Source of the DNA: an uncultured Oscillospiraceae bacterium
GTDB taxonomy: Bacteria; Bacillota; Clostridia; Oscillospirales; Oscillospiraceae
Direction: 5' to 3'
Length of the DNA: 56,798 bases
Assembly (NCBI GenBank): GCA_904395865.1
Contig: CAJFNY010000051.1
Span: 1 to 56,798 of the forward strand
This document shows, piece by piece, positions 7,354 to 16,067 of this stretch (its first letter is position 1; the number at the start of each line of letters is the position of its first letter). The translations under genes and the position numbers were made by a program. The notes under the pieces were generated by a model, which was not told the DNA's origin, did not search any database, and was given only the letters and a program-made list of their open reading frames with translations.

Positions 7354-9411
7354 GTGTTGGGATCCCGCAGGCTGGACGACCAGCGGTTTGAGGAGATCGT
7401 GGCCGAGGCGGAGGGCCGCCTGCCGTGGCTCTGCCCCGTGTGGACCGACCACAACGCCCACGACCCCGGCATCACGCTGCTGGAGCTCATGGCCTGGTAC
7501 AAGGAGCTGCAGCAGTACCAGCTGGACCAGCTGACCCCGGCCATGCAGCGGAAGCTGCTGGCGCTGGCGGGGCTGCAGCTGGCGCCGGCCCGGCCGGCGT
7601 CCTGCGCCCTGGAGGTGCCGCCGGAGGCGCCGGCCCGGCCGGCCCTGACCCGGCTGACCACGCCCCGGGAGACGCCCTTCGAGCTGGCCGAGCCGATTCC
7701 GGCCGTCCGGCCGGTGCTGGCGCGGCTCCTGGTGGAGCAGCCGGACGGCCGGCAGGTGGACGTGGCCGCCCTGGCCGCCGACGGGACGCCCTTCCCGCCC
7801 TTCGCCTTCGGCGGCGGCGCGGGGAGCAGCCTGCTGCTGGGCTTCTCCCGCCGGCCGGAGGAGACGCTGCGGCTCTGGTTCCAGGTGAAGGCACCGGCCG
7901 GCGTCCGCCGCAACGCCCCGGACGCCGACTCCCTCCCGCCCCGGACCCTCGTCTGGGAGCCGGACGGGGCGGGCCCCGTCCGACCGCTGGAGGACGGCAC
8001 CTGGGCCCTGAGCTGGAGCGGCTACGTGGCGCTCCCGGCGCCCGACGGATGGTCGCCCGGGGCCGATGGCCTCTGGTGGCTGCGGCTGCGCCAGGCCGAG
8101 GGCGGCTGCGAGGAGCAGGTGCGCCTGTGCGGCGTGTCCGCCGGGCGGTACCGGGCGCTGCAGCAGGAGACGCGGGCGGCCGCCTTCCGGTTCGCCGTGG
8201 CGGCGGCGCCGGAGCAGACGGTGTTCGTCCCCTGCGCCCTGGCCGCGGAGGCCGGGCTGCTCGTCTACCTGCGAGACGCGGGCGGTTGGCGGCCGGCGGA
8301 TGCATTCCGCGCCGACCGGGAGGCCCAGGGCCTGCGCCTGACCGTGGACGCCTCCGGCGCCGCGGGCGGCGGCGAGAATCTGCTGCTGGTCTGCCTGGAC
8401 CGGCAGCACGCCCGGGAGCTGCGCTTCGACGCCCGGGGCCTGCCCGGGGAGCAGTTCTCCCTGCGGCTGGACGGGCAGACGGTGCTGACGGAGCGGCTGC
8501 GGCTGCTGTGCAGCACGCTGCAGGCCGACGGCTCCGTCCGCCCGGCCGAGTGGCGCTGCGTGGACGATCTGTCCGCCTGCGGCCCGCGGGACCGGGTGTT
8601 TACGTACGACGCACGGCGGGAGCTGCTGACCTTCGGCGACGGGCTCCACGGGGCCGTGGTGATGCCCGGCGCCGGCGCGGTGCTGGTGACGGAGCTGGTG
8701 CTCTCCCAGTGCGGCGGCGGCAACATCCCCGCCGACCTGCCCCTGACGTTCCGGGACGACGACGCCCCGGTGCGCCACGGCGCCGCCGACGGCGGCCGCG
8801 GGGCGGAGACGCTGCGGGAGGGCCGCGCCCGGCTGCTGGCCCGCCTGGGCCGGACGGAAAAGTGCCTCTCGGCCGAGGACTTCGCCCGCTGCGCCCGGGA
8901 GACGCCGGGCCTCCGGGTGGCTGCGGCCAGAGCCCTGCCGGACTTCGACGCCGCCGCCCCCCGCCAGCGCCGCAGCGCGCTCGTCAGCGTGGTGGTGCTG
9001 CCGGCGGGCGAGGGGCCGCGGCCCATGGCCGACGGACGCTTCCTGGCGGCGGTGAACCGCCAACTGGAGCGGTGCCGGCCCGTCTGCATCCGGACGGCGG
9101 CCATTCCGGCGCGGTACGTGCCCTTCGCCGTGTCCGGCCGGGTGGTGGCCGCGGCAGGCACCGACGCCGCCGCGCTCCGGGCGGCGCTGGAGGCGTGCTT
9201 CGCCCCGCGGGAGGCGCGGATCGGCGCGCCGGCCCGGCAGGAGGACGCCGCCGCCGCGCTGCAGCGGGTGCCCGGCGTCCTCCGGGTGGAGCGGCTGACG
9301 CTGCGGGGCCTGGACCAGGGCAGCTACCGGACGCCCGCCGGAGACCTGCAGGTGCTGCCCGACGCCATTCTGAGCCTGGAGCGGGCGGAGCTGGAGCTGG
9401 CCCGGCCGTGA
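7354..9411 (+). CDS. Second baseplate J-like wedge protein (Pvc12-like)
   Basis: This is a 685-residue paralogue of the preceding protein. It starts at GTG 7354, 6 nt after GGGAAGGAGG. The N-terminus carries DDQRFEEIVAEAEGRLPWL and the wedge motif WTDHNAHDPGITLLELMAWY. The J core is around residues 420-520 (LLTFGDGLHGAVVM, CGGGNIPADLPL, ETLREGRARLLARLGRTEK, SAEDFARCARETPG). Two J-like genes in a row are standard for PVC-type CIS, where they form different parts of the wedge heterocomplex. No catalytic function is expected. Confidence 0.88.
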   Translation: MLGSRRLDDQRFEEIVAEAEGRLPWLCPVWTDHNAHDPGITLLELMAWYKELQQYQLDQLTPAMQRKLLALAGLQLAPARPASCALEVPPEAPARPALTRLTTPRETPFELAEPIPAVRPVLARLLVEQPDGRQVDVAALAADGTPFPPFAFGGGAGSSLLLGFSRRPEETLRLWFQVKAPAGVRRNAPDADSLPPRTLVWEPDGAGPVRPLEDGTWALSWSGYVALPAPDGWSPGADGLWWLRLRQAEGGCEEQVRLCGVSAGRYRALQQETRAAAFRFAVAAAPEQTVFVPCALAAEAGLLVYLRDAGGWRPADAFRADREAQGLRLTVDASGAAGGGENLLLVCLDRQHARELRFDARGLPGEQFSLRLDGQTVLTERLRLLCSTLQADGSVRPAEWRCVDDLSACGPRDRVFTYDARRELLTFGDGLHGAVVMPGAGAVLVTELVLSQCGGGNIPADLPLTFRDDDAPVRHGAADGGRGAETLREGRARLLARLGRTEKCLSAEDFARCARETPGLRVAAARALPDFDAAAPRQRRSALVSVVVLPAGEGPRPMADGRFLAAVNRQLERCRPVCIRTAAIPARYVPFAVSGRVVAAAGTDAAALRAALEACFAPREARIGAPARQEDAAAALQRVPGVLRVERLTLRGLDQGSYRTPAGDLQVLPDAILSLERAELELARP

Positions 9412-9437
9412 GACCGTGACGGAGGTGGGGAGACCGT

Positions 9438-10520
9438 ATGAGTGAAACCCAGAAATACCGCACCCTCTGCTGCCGGGAGCAGTGGCTGGGCGGCCGGTTC
9501 GACGGCGCCGTCTGCCGCGGCGACGCCATCTGCCTGGCCGAGGGCGCCTACGCCGGCGCCGCGTGCCTCCCGCCGGTGGACAGCGCCGAGGCCGGCTTCC
9601 GGTGGGACCGGCTGAAGCTGCTGGCCTACGTGCCGCCGGAGGCCGCCGTCCGGGTGTACGCCCGGGCGTCGGACGACCCGGAGTGGCCGGCGTGGGAGAC
9701 CCTGGCCGGCGCGCCGCTGCCGTCGGAGACGCTGCGGGCCCTGTACGGCCCGCCGGCGACGGGAACGGACGTGCTGCTGCAGGCGTCGGGACGCTACCTG
9801 TGGCTGGCCCTGGAGCTGACGGCCGGCGGCGCCGAGACGCCCCGGGTGGACGGCATCTCCCTGCGCATGGGCGGGGACCACATGGTGGACTATCTGCCGG
9901 CCATCTACCGCGGCCAGGACTTCACGTACCGCTTCCTGTCCATTTTCAACACCATGTTCCAGGAGCTGGAGGCGGCGCTGGACGCCCTGCCGCGGCAGCT
10001 GGACCCGTCCAGCGCCGACGGGGAGATGCTGGAGTTCCTGGCCCGCTGGCTCTGCATGGAGCCGGAGCTGGGCGAGGGCGACCTGCGCCGGCGGCTGCCG
10101 GAGGTGCTGGACGAGTACGAGACCATGTATACGCCCGCCGGCGTCTGCCGCAGCGTCCGGCGCCTGACGGGCCGGCAGCCGTGGATCATCGAGCACTTTG
10201 CCGTGGATCCCAACGACCCCCAGTGCCGGAATCCGGCGCTGTACCGGCGGCTGTACGGGGAGGAGCCGTACCGCTTCTTCCTGCTGCTGCCCCAGGGCAC
10301 CTTCGCCCGGCAGGAGGACATGGAGCGCTTCCTGGAGCGGATGCGCGGCCTGACCCCCGCCGGGACCGAGATGGAGCTGGTGCTGCTCAAGCCGTGCATC
10401 CAGCTGGACTGGCACACGTACCTGGGCATCAACTCCCGCATCGGCGACTACATCCCCGCGGCCATCGACGACTCGGTGACCATCCACTACGACACGACGA
10501 TTGGAGGCGCTAGCCAATGA
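9438..10520 (+). CDS. Tail protein I-like (P2 gpI / gp7-like) baseplate component
   Basis: This 360-residue protein has a beta-sandwich N-terminal region (about 1-140). The gpI-like helical domain follows from residue 140: DYLPAIYRGQDFTYRFLSIF, then FQELEAALDALPRQLDPS, FLARWLCMEPELGEGDLRR, and TPAGVCRSVRRLTG. Proteins of this family connect the wedges to peripheral elements. Start ATG 9438 follows GGAGGTGGGGAGACC. Its stop overlaps the next start (ATGA at 10517). Confidence 0.87.
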   Translation: MSETQKYRTLCCREQWLGGRFDGAVCRGDAICLAEGAYAGAACLPPVDSAEAGFRWDRLKLLAYVPPEAAVRVYARASDDPEWPAWETLAGAPLPSETLRALYGPPATGTDVLLQASGRYLWLALELTAGGAETPRVDGISLRMGGDHMVDYLPAIYRGQDFTYRFLSIFNTMFQELEAALDALPRQLDPSSADGEMLEFLARWLCMEPELGEGDLRRRLPEVLDEYETMYTPAGVCRSVRRLTGRQPWIIEHFAVDPNDPQCRNPALYRRLYGEEPYRFFLLLPQGTFARQEDMERFLERMRGLTPAGTEMELVLLKPCIQLDWHTYLGINSRIGDYIPAAIDDSVTIHYDTTIGGASQ

Positions 10521-12298
10521 GTGGGAACACGGATTTCTTCCCCATCGTACGCAACCGCTATTTCTACGGAAAGCTGCTGACCGTCCGCGACTTTGAGGTG
10601 GAGCAGAGCTACCTGCGGAAAAAGTCGCAGCTGCTCAGCCGCCTGTCTCTGGGCGCGGGCGTCGTCTGCGGCCTGGGCGTCAGCGCCAGCGACGACGCGA
10701 CGCTGCTCATCGAGAGCGGCATGGCCCTGGACTACCAGGGGCGCATGGTGGTGGTGGAGGAGCCGCTGCTGCGCAAGCTGCAGATGCTCCAGGGGCAGGA
10801 GGCGCTGCAGGGCGCCGAGACGGCCTACCTGTGCCTGCAGTACGACGAGACCGACGTGGAGCCGGTCAACGCCGTGGGGGCCGACACCGGCGAGAGCCGC
10901 CAGTGCAACATGACCAGCGAGGGCTTCCGCCTCTTCCTGACGACGCAGCCGCCGGAGTTCCGCGGCCTGCTGGAGGCGGCCGGGCGGGACAACGTGTCCG
11001 TGCTCTACGCCAGCCAGGAGCTGACGCTGGTGCTCTCGGTGCCGGAGGCCGTCTGCGCCGGCCAGGAGTTCACGGCGGAGGTGCTGGTGGTCAAGAACGA
11101 GCGGACGCCCCCGGTCCACTTCCGCCTGGAGGGCGAGAGCGCCTTCGTGGACAGCGACGACGGCCGCGTCCGCCTGGAATTCCGGGAGACCCCCGGGGAG
11201 AAGCGCCGGGTCTACACCGCCGCCTTCCCCCTGAAGGCCCGCCAGCTCAGCGGCATGGACAGCCCGCTCTTCCCCAACGGCGGGGAGATCAACCTGGAGC
11301 TGGGCAGCCACAGCTACAAGAACTACATCGAGGTGGAGGCCCGCTGCCACCTCTGCGCCGACGAGGCCGGGCTGGAGGCCCGCCGCCAGCTGACCGACAG
11401 TCTGGAGCGCCGCCTCCGCGGCCGGGACCTGCCCATCTACCTGGCCAAGCTGGAGCTGATCCACTCGGCGGGCAGCATGTTCCTGGCCTCGGTGACGAAC
11501 CTGCCCTTCGGCCAGCGGCTCCGCCGGGAGGCCGGCCGCGCCGGCAGCCGGGAGCTCCAGACCGTCACCACCAACGTCCGCAGTCTGGAGTACTGGCAGA
11601 AGCCGGACGTCCGGGCCGTATATCAGCAGGCCACCGGCGCGCTGCACTTCGACTTCGGCATCCCCGCGCCGGAGCAGTACGACTACGCCGTCTCCCACGG
11701 CACCGTGGAGCTGACGATGCCCGGCGGCCTGCGGGTCAACAGCAAGGTCTACTCCGAGGAGATCGCCCACGGCCTGGGGCCCGGCGCCGTGGACGTGCGG
11801 CTGAGCATCGAGTTTGCCGACCAGGCCGCCGACGGCGAGACAGCCCTGTACTTCGGCAACAGCGAGGTGTTCAAGGGGAAGACCGCCCCGGCGACGCCGC
11901 CGTGGGTGGAGGCCGCGGCCCTGGTCTATCCCCAGCGGGGCACCATGCGCATCGGCCTGTGGCTCCACGACATGGTGGAGGGCAACCGGCTGACCGTCCA
12001 CTACTTCGCCCAGAAGCCCGAGCGCGACACCAGCCGCATTCTGGCCCAGCGCCAGGTGAGCCTGACGGTGACGCCGGAATTCGCCCACGTCAGCCGCCGC
12101 GGCAGCCTGCGCCTCCAGGCGGAGGTGGTGGGCGGCGAGGACAAGCGCGTCGTCTGGCGGGTCCGCGAGGAGGGCGGCGGCTCCATCGACGCCAACGGCG
12201 TCTACCAGGCGCCGGAGCTGCCGGGCACGTATGAGATCGTCGCGGCCGCGGCCGCCGACGAGACGGTGACGGCCAGCGCTTTCGTGATCGTCGAATAA
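10517..12298 (+). CDS. CIS-associated tail protein with C-terminal Ig-like domain
   Basis: This 593-residue protein begins with FPIVRNRYFYGKLLTVRDF and then SYLRKKSQLLSRLSLGAG, a signature I know from uncharacterised proteins beside eCIS baseplate genes. The middle is beta-rich. The last 80 residues (FAHVSRRGSLRLQAEVVGG ... VVWRVREEGGG, IDANGVYQAPELPGTYEI) look like a bacterial Ig-like/Big domain of the type found on surface adhesins and fibres. Location and domain type suggest a peripheral baseplate or fibre-like protein. No catalytic motif is seen. It is not a trimeric fibre of the classical adenovirus-like type. Confidence 0.7.
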   Translation: MSGNTDFFPIVRNRYFYGKLLTVRDFEVEQSYLRKKSQLLSRLSLGAGVVCGLGVSASDDATLLIESGMALDYQGRMVVVEEPLLRKLQMLQGQEALQGAETAYLCLQYDETDVEPVNAVGADTGESRQCNMTSEGFRLFLTTQPPEFRGLLEAAGRDNVSVLYASQELTLVLSVPEAVCAGQEFTAEVLVVKNERTPPVHFRLEGESAFVDSDDGRVRLEFRETPGEKRRVYTAAFPLKARQLSGMDSPLFPNGGEINLELGSHSYKNYIEVEARCHLCADEAGLEARRQLTDSLERRLRGRDLPIYLAKLELIHSAGSMFLASVTNLPFGQRLRREAGRAGSRELQTVTTNVRSLEYWQKPDVRAVYQQATGALHFDFGIPAPEQYDYAVSHGTVELTMPGGLRVNSKVYSEEIAHGLGPGAVDVRLSIEFADQAADGETALYFGNSEVFKGKTAPATPPWVEAAALVYPQRGTMRIGLWLHDMVEGNRLTVHYFAQKPERDTSRILAQRQVSLTVTPEFAHVSRRGSLRLQAEVVGGEDKRVVWRVREEGGGSIDANGVYQAPELPGTYEIVAAAAADETVTASAFVIVE

Positions 12299-12320
12299 CC
12301 GGAAGGGAGGGGGATGCCCC

Positions 12321-13058
12321 GTGAACACCATGCTCATCCGTGAGCGGTACAAGGTCGTGCGCGTGCTGGAGAGCGACGCGCAGTACGCCTGCGTCGAGGC
12401 GGTGGACATTCAGGAGCGGGAGACCCCCTCCCGGCTGGTGAACCTGTACGAGGGGGCGCTGCTCCACCGGTACGGCCGGATCTGCACGGCCATCGATCCG
12501 GCGGAGTGCCCGTCCCTCCGGGGGATGTTCCTGACGGGGGAGACCCTGTCCGTGGTGTTCGATGACTGCGGCGGGACGCCCATCGACCAGGTGTTCCACC
12601 GGGGCGACGCGTGGCCGTGGCGCCAGCGGCTGGAGTGGGCCGGGCGGCTGCTCCACCGGGCGCTGGAGCTGGCCAACCTGCCGCCGGAGGCGGCGTGCGC
12701 GGCACTGCTGTCGGACAACGTCCTGCTGGACGTCGGGGCGAAGCAGGTGCGGCTGCGCTTCCTCCTCCGGCCGCTGCCGGAGCTGACGGCCCGGGAGCTG
12801 GTGCTGCTGGCCGGCGATCAGGTGAAGAAGATCCTGCCCCGCCGGTGGAACAGCCTGGAGGCGCAGCTGGATTTTCTGGAGGAGCTGGACGCCGGCGTGT
12901 TCCGCTCCATCGTCCCGCTGTACGCCCGCTGGCGGGAGGCCGAGGCGGCCATCCGGGCCGAGCGGGAGGCGTATGAGAAGCGAACGTTCGTCGGCCGCGG
13001 CCTGCAGCTGCTGCGCCTGCGCCTGCGGCGACTGAGAAAGGGGAGAGGGCAGAGATGA
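12321..13058 (+). CDS. Putative pseudokinase (degenerate Ser/Thr-kinase-like fold)
   Basis: This 245-residue soluble protein starts at GTG 12321 after GGAAGGGAGGGG; ATG 12330 is an alternative. The pattern of a protein kinase can be traced. RYKVVRVLESDAQYACVEAVD resembles an N-lobe. A helix (WPWRQRLEWAGRLLHRALELA) is followed by LLSDNVLLDVGAKQVRLRF, which lines up with the catalytic loop plus DFG region. The N of the loop is kept, but the VAIK lysine, the HRD aspartate and the DFG aspartate are absent. A basic C-terminal helix (RGLQLLRLRLRRLRKGRG) ends it. The assignment is by pattern only, so a different fold is possible. It overlaps the next gene by 4 bp (ATGA), tying it to the cyclase-like membrane protein. 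Confidence 0.5.
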   Translation: MNTMLIRERYKVVRVLESDAQYACVEAVDIQERETPSRLVNLYEGALLHRYGRICTAIDPAECPSLRGMFLTGETLSVVFDDCGGTPIDQVFHRGDAWPWRQRLEWAGRLLHRALELANLPPEAACAALLSDNVLLDVGAKQVRLRFLLRPLPELTARELVLLAGDQVKKILPRRWNSLEAQLDFLEELDAGVFRSIVPLYARWREAEAAIRAEREAYEKRTFVGRGLQLLRLRLRRLRKGRGQR

Positions 13059-15631
13059 ACGCACCGAGGAAGCTGATCTTTTTCCTGTCCCTGCTGCTGC
13101 TGACCGCGGGGCTGACGGTCCTGCTGGCCGGCCCGGCGGTGGAGCAGTACGCCCGGGTGCTGGCCGACGGGCGCGGCACCCAGGACTACGAGGCCGTGGC
13201 CGTGGGCGCCGACGGCCTGGCGGCCGCCGCCGGCTGGAGCGACGAGGGCGTCGTGCTCCGGTTCTTCACCACCGACGGCGCTGCCGCCGGGAAGTGGACG
13301 GCGGAGCTTCCGGCGGAGGAGCTGGGCGGCACCATCGCCGCGCTGTATCCCTGCCGGACGGATCTGGCGCTGCTGGCCGTCTACGGGCCGGACGCCGAAA
13401 CCCTGACGCTCTATCGGGTGGACGCGGACGGCGGCGCGGAGCGCCTGCTGCAGGAGACCTGCCGGGGGACGTCCTCTGCTGCGCGCAGGGACGGGACCCG
13501 GCTGTCGGTGTTTTCTCAGAGCGGCGACCGGGTGACGTTCGCGCTGCTCTCGGGCGGCGAGATCACGGCGTACGCGTGCGCCGCCGACCAGGGCGGCCTG
13601 GAGGAGATGGGCAGCGGCAGCGGCGCCGGCGCCTCCTCTGCGGCCGTGCTGACGGACGGAACGCTGGCCGTCGGCGGGCAGGGGAGCCTGACCCTGGACG
13701 GCCGGGCCAACCCGGGCGTCACCGGCGGCCAGCTGGTCACGCACCTGACGCGGACCGGCGTGGGGCTGTACTTCGTGGACGGCGCCGACCTGAGCGTGTA
13801 CTACAGCGACCTGACCGGTTCCTCGGTCCGGCAGGTGCTGGAGCTGGAGGAAGCGGTGGCCGGCCGGCAGCTGAGCGGCCTGGCCCTGACGGCCGACGGC
13901 AGCGCGCTGCTGCTGCTGGACGGCAGCAGCCTGCAGCTGGTGGGGGAGCACGGCGCCGTGGAGCTGCGGGGCGTCCTCTACCCCTCCGCGGCCCGCAGCG
14001 CCGCCATGCTGGCGGTGTTTGCAGCCGTGGCCCTGGCCATGGCATGGCTGCTGTGGTACGCGGCCTGCGGCGGCCGCCGCAGGGGCTGGATGCCGCTGGC
14101 GGTGCACTGGGGCTGCCTGCTGGCGGCGCTGGCGCTGGCCGGCAGCCTGACGCTCCAGTACGCCATCGCCCGTCCGTCCGCGGCGCAGGCGGAGGCCGAG
14201 TCCCGGGCCATGGCGGTGGACGGCGTGCTGCAGCTGGCCCTGACGGAAAACGACCTGGCCGACGAGGCGCTGCCCGCCTCCCTGGCCGCGGCCCTGGAGC
14301 GCGTCCACGGCAGCAACTTCCGCAGCGTGTCGGTGACGGCCGCCCAGCGCGTGGACGGACGCTGGTATCAGGCAGACGGCAGCCGCGCCGAGCTGGCGGC
14401 GGACTTCGACGCCGCCCTGGCGGAGGCGGCCGGCGACGGCCTCGTCTGGGAGCAGACGGGCGGCCGCTTCCGCTGCTGCGTCCGCAGCGGAGACTGGGCG
14501 ATCACCGTGGCAGCGGCGGCCGGTGACGGCGCGCGCGGCGGCCTGGCAACGGCAGCCGTGGCTTGCATTGTGCTGATGACCGCCGTGGCGGTGCTGGTGC
14601 TGCTGGGGCTGGGCCGCAGCGTGCGGCGGCTGTCCGCGGCGGCCGGCACGCTGACCGACGGCGGCGCCGTCCCGCGGCTGCGGACCGGCGACGAGCTGGC
14701 CGGCCTGGCCGGCGCCCTGCGCAGCACGGCCGAGGCCCTGGGCCGGCAGCAGCAGGCGCGGGAGGAGCTGGTCCGGTCGTACCGCCGCTTCGTGCCGGAG
14801 CAGCTGCTGACGCTGCTGGGCAAGCGGTCGATCCAGGAGGTGGATAAGCAGACGTTCGCCTCCCGCCGCATGGCGGTGATGACGGTCTGGTTCCGATTCC
14901 CCGACCCGGTCTACACCCACGCCGACAACAACCGGCTGCTGTTCGACAGCGTCAACCAGGTCATTGAGGCCACCGCCTCCCTGGCCACCCGCGGCGGCGG
15001 CACCGTGTTCCACTTCGCCTACGACGGCTACGACGTGGTCATGGACCTGGACGGCGGCCGCGCCATCAGCACCGCCGTGGCCATCCAGCAGGAGGTGCTG
15101 GCCTTCAACGAGGCCCGCGCCCGGGACGGCCTGCCCACGGTGCGCTTCCGCATCGCCCTGGACGTGGGCGACATGATGATCGGCGTCGTGGGCGACAGCA
15201 TGCGCCTGGAGCCGACGACCATTTCCACCAGCTTCACCACGGTCCGGACGCTGGTCAGCCTGTCCAACCGGCTGGAGGCGCACATTCTGTGCACCGAGGC
15301 CATGATTGCCGGCGCCGGCCAGTACGGCAGCCGCTACCTGGGCAAGTGCCGGCTGGACAGCGGCGACATCCGGGTCTACGAGATCTTTGACGGCGACGAA
15401 TACGGCGTCCGCAAGGGCAAGGCCACCACGGTCCAGCGGTTCACCCAGGGGGTCTACGCCCTCTACAGCGGCGAAACCGCCCGGGCCAAGCGGACGTTCC
15501 TGGAGCTGGTGCACGACCACCCGGCCGACGGCGCCGCCCGGTACTACCTGTACCTGGCGGACCGGATGGAGCGGGAGCCGGACCTGCCCTGCGGGCTGAA
15601 CCTCCCCGGGGCGGATGGAAGGGAGGGCTGA
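13055..15631 (+). CDS. Membrane receptor-like protein with HAMP and degenerate class III cyclase domain
   Basis: This 858-residue protein has a TM helix at 7-27, a beta-rich extracytoplasmic domain (30-305) with propeller-like strands, TM helices near 312-330 and 345-365, a second sensor-like domain, a TM near 498-520 and a HAMP-like linker. It then has YRRFVPEQLLTLLGKRSI, the classic lead-in to an adenylate/guanylate cyclase domain. The next strand should read TVLFSDIR; here it is AVMTVWFRF, so the first metal-binding Asp is lost. The GD motif is also altered (HFAYDGYDVVMD), although IGVVGDSMRLEPT of the core is kept. It is therefore probably a non-catalytic sensor or scaffold. It is coupled by overlap to the kinase-like gene. 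Confidence 0.72.
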   Translation: MNAPRKLIFFLSLLLLTAGLTVLLAGPAVEQYARVLADGRGTQDYEAVAVGADGLAAAAGWSDEGVVLRFFTTDGAAAGKWTAELPAEELGGTIAALYPCRTDLALLAVYGPDAETLTLYRVDADGGAERLLQETCRGTSSAARRDGTRLSVFSQSGDRVTFALLSGGEITAYACAADQGGLEEMGSGSGAGASSAAVLTDGTLAVGGQGSLTLDGRANPGVTGGQLVTHLTRTGVGLYFVDGADLSVYYSDLTGSSVRQVLELEEAVAGRQLSGLALTADGSALLLLDGSSLQLVGEHGAVELRGVLYPSAARSAAMLAVFAAVALAMAWLLWYAACGGRRRGWMPLAVHWGCLLAALALAGSLTLQYAIARPSAAQAEAESRAMAVDGVLQLALTENDLADEALPASLAAALERVHGSNFRSVSVTAAQRVDGRWYQADGSRAELAADFDAALAEAAGDGLVWEQTGGRFRCCVRSGDWAITVAAAAGDGARGGLATAAVACIVLMTAVAVLVLLGLGRSVRRLSAAAGTLTDGGAVPRLRTGDELAGLAGALRSTAEALGRQQQAREELVRSYRRFVPEQLLTLLGKRSIQEVDKQTFASRRMAVMTVWFRFPDPVYTHADNNRLLFDSVNQVIEATASLATRGGGTVFHFAYDGYDVVMDLDGGRAISTAVAIQQEVLAFNEARARDGLPTVRFRIALDVGDMMIGVVGDSMRLEPTTISTSFTTVRTLVSLSNRLEAHILCTEAMIAGAGQYGSRYLGKCRLDSGDIRVYEIFDGDEYGVRKGKATTVQRFTQGVYALYSGETARAKRTFLELVHDHPADGAARYYLYLADRMEREPDLPCGLNLPGADGREG

Positions 15632-15634
15632 GCC

Positions 15635-16027
15635 ATGGCACTGGAACCGCTGGAGCTGCTGCGGCGGCAGGCGGAGTCGGCCGCCCGGAAGCAGATCCGG
15701 CAGGAGACGGCCGACGTCCGCCGGGAGCTGAGCCTGGTGCGCCGGGCGCAGCAGATGTCCCGGAGGGCCGGGCAGGCGCTGGAGCAGGCGGCCGCCGCGC
15801 GGCCCGCGCAGCCGGGCGCAGCCGACGGGCTGGAGCCGGCGGAGCTGCCGGAGCGGCCGCCGGTCTGCGCCGACGGCTACGTCCGCCGGACGCCGGTGCA
15901 GCCGTACCGGACGCCGGTCGGCTACTGCCGGCGGCAGCGCCGCAGGCTGGCGATGCTGCTGGTGACGGCGGCGCTGGTGGTGCTGCTGGCCGCGGCCGTA
16001 TTCCGCAGCGGGCTGCTGCGCTTCTGA
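15635..16027 (+). CDS. Small tail-anchored membrane protein of the CIS locus
   Basis: This protein has 130 residues. An N-terminal amphipathic helical region (LELLRRQAESAARKQI, TADVRRELSLVRRAQQM) is followed by a Pro-rich linker. A single hydrophobic helix (LAMLLVTAALVVLLAAAVF, about 105-123), flanked by an RRQRRR stretch, then ends in a five-residue tail. Positive charges before the helix place the N-terminal part in the cytoplasm. ATG 15635 lies four bases after the cyclase-like gene's stop, with GGAAGGGAGG within that gene's end as ribosome site. The family is not recognised. The architecture suits a membrane adaptor. Confidence 0.7.
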   Translation: MALEPLELLRRQAESAARKQIRQETADVRRELSLVRRAQQMSRRAGQALEQAAAARPAQPGAADGLEPAELPERPPVCADGYVRRTPVQPYRTPVGYCRRQRRRLAMLLVTAALVVLLAAAVFRSGLLRF

Positions 16028-16067
16028 GAACCATTGACTGCGCCGCGGGCCGGACGGCCTTCGGCGC

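Noticed and set aside
13055-15631. Active adenylate cyclase
   Set aside because: The metal-binding Asp of the SDIR strand is replaced, so the usual two-metal catalysis is not expected.
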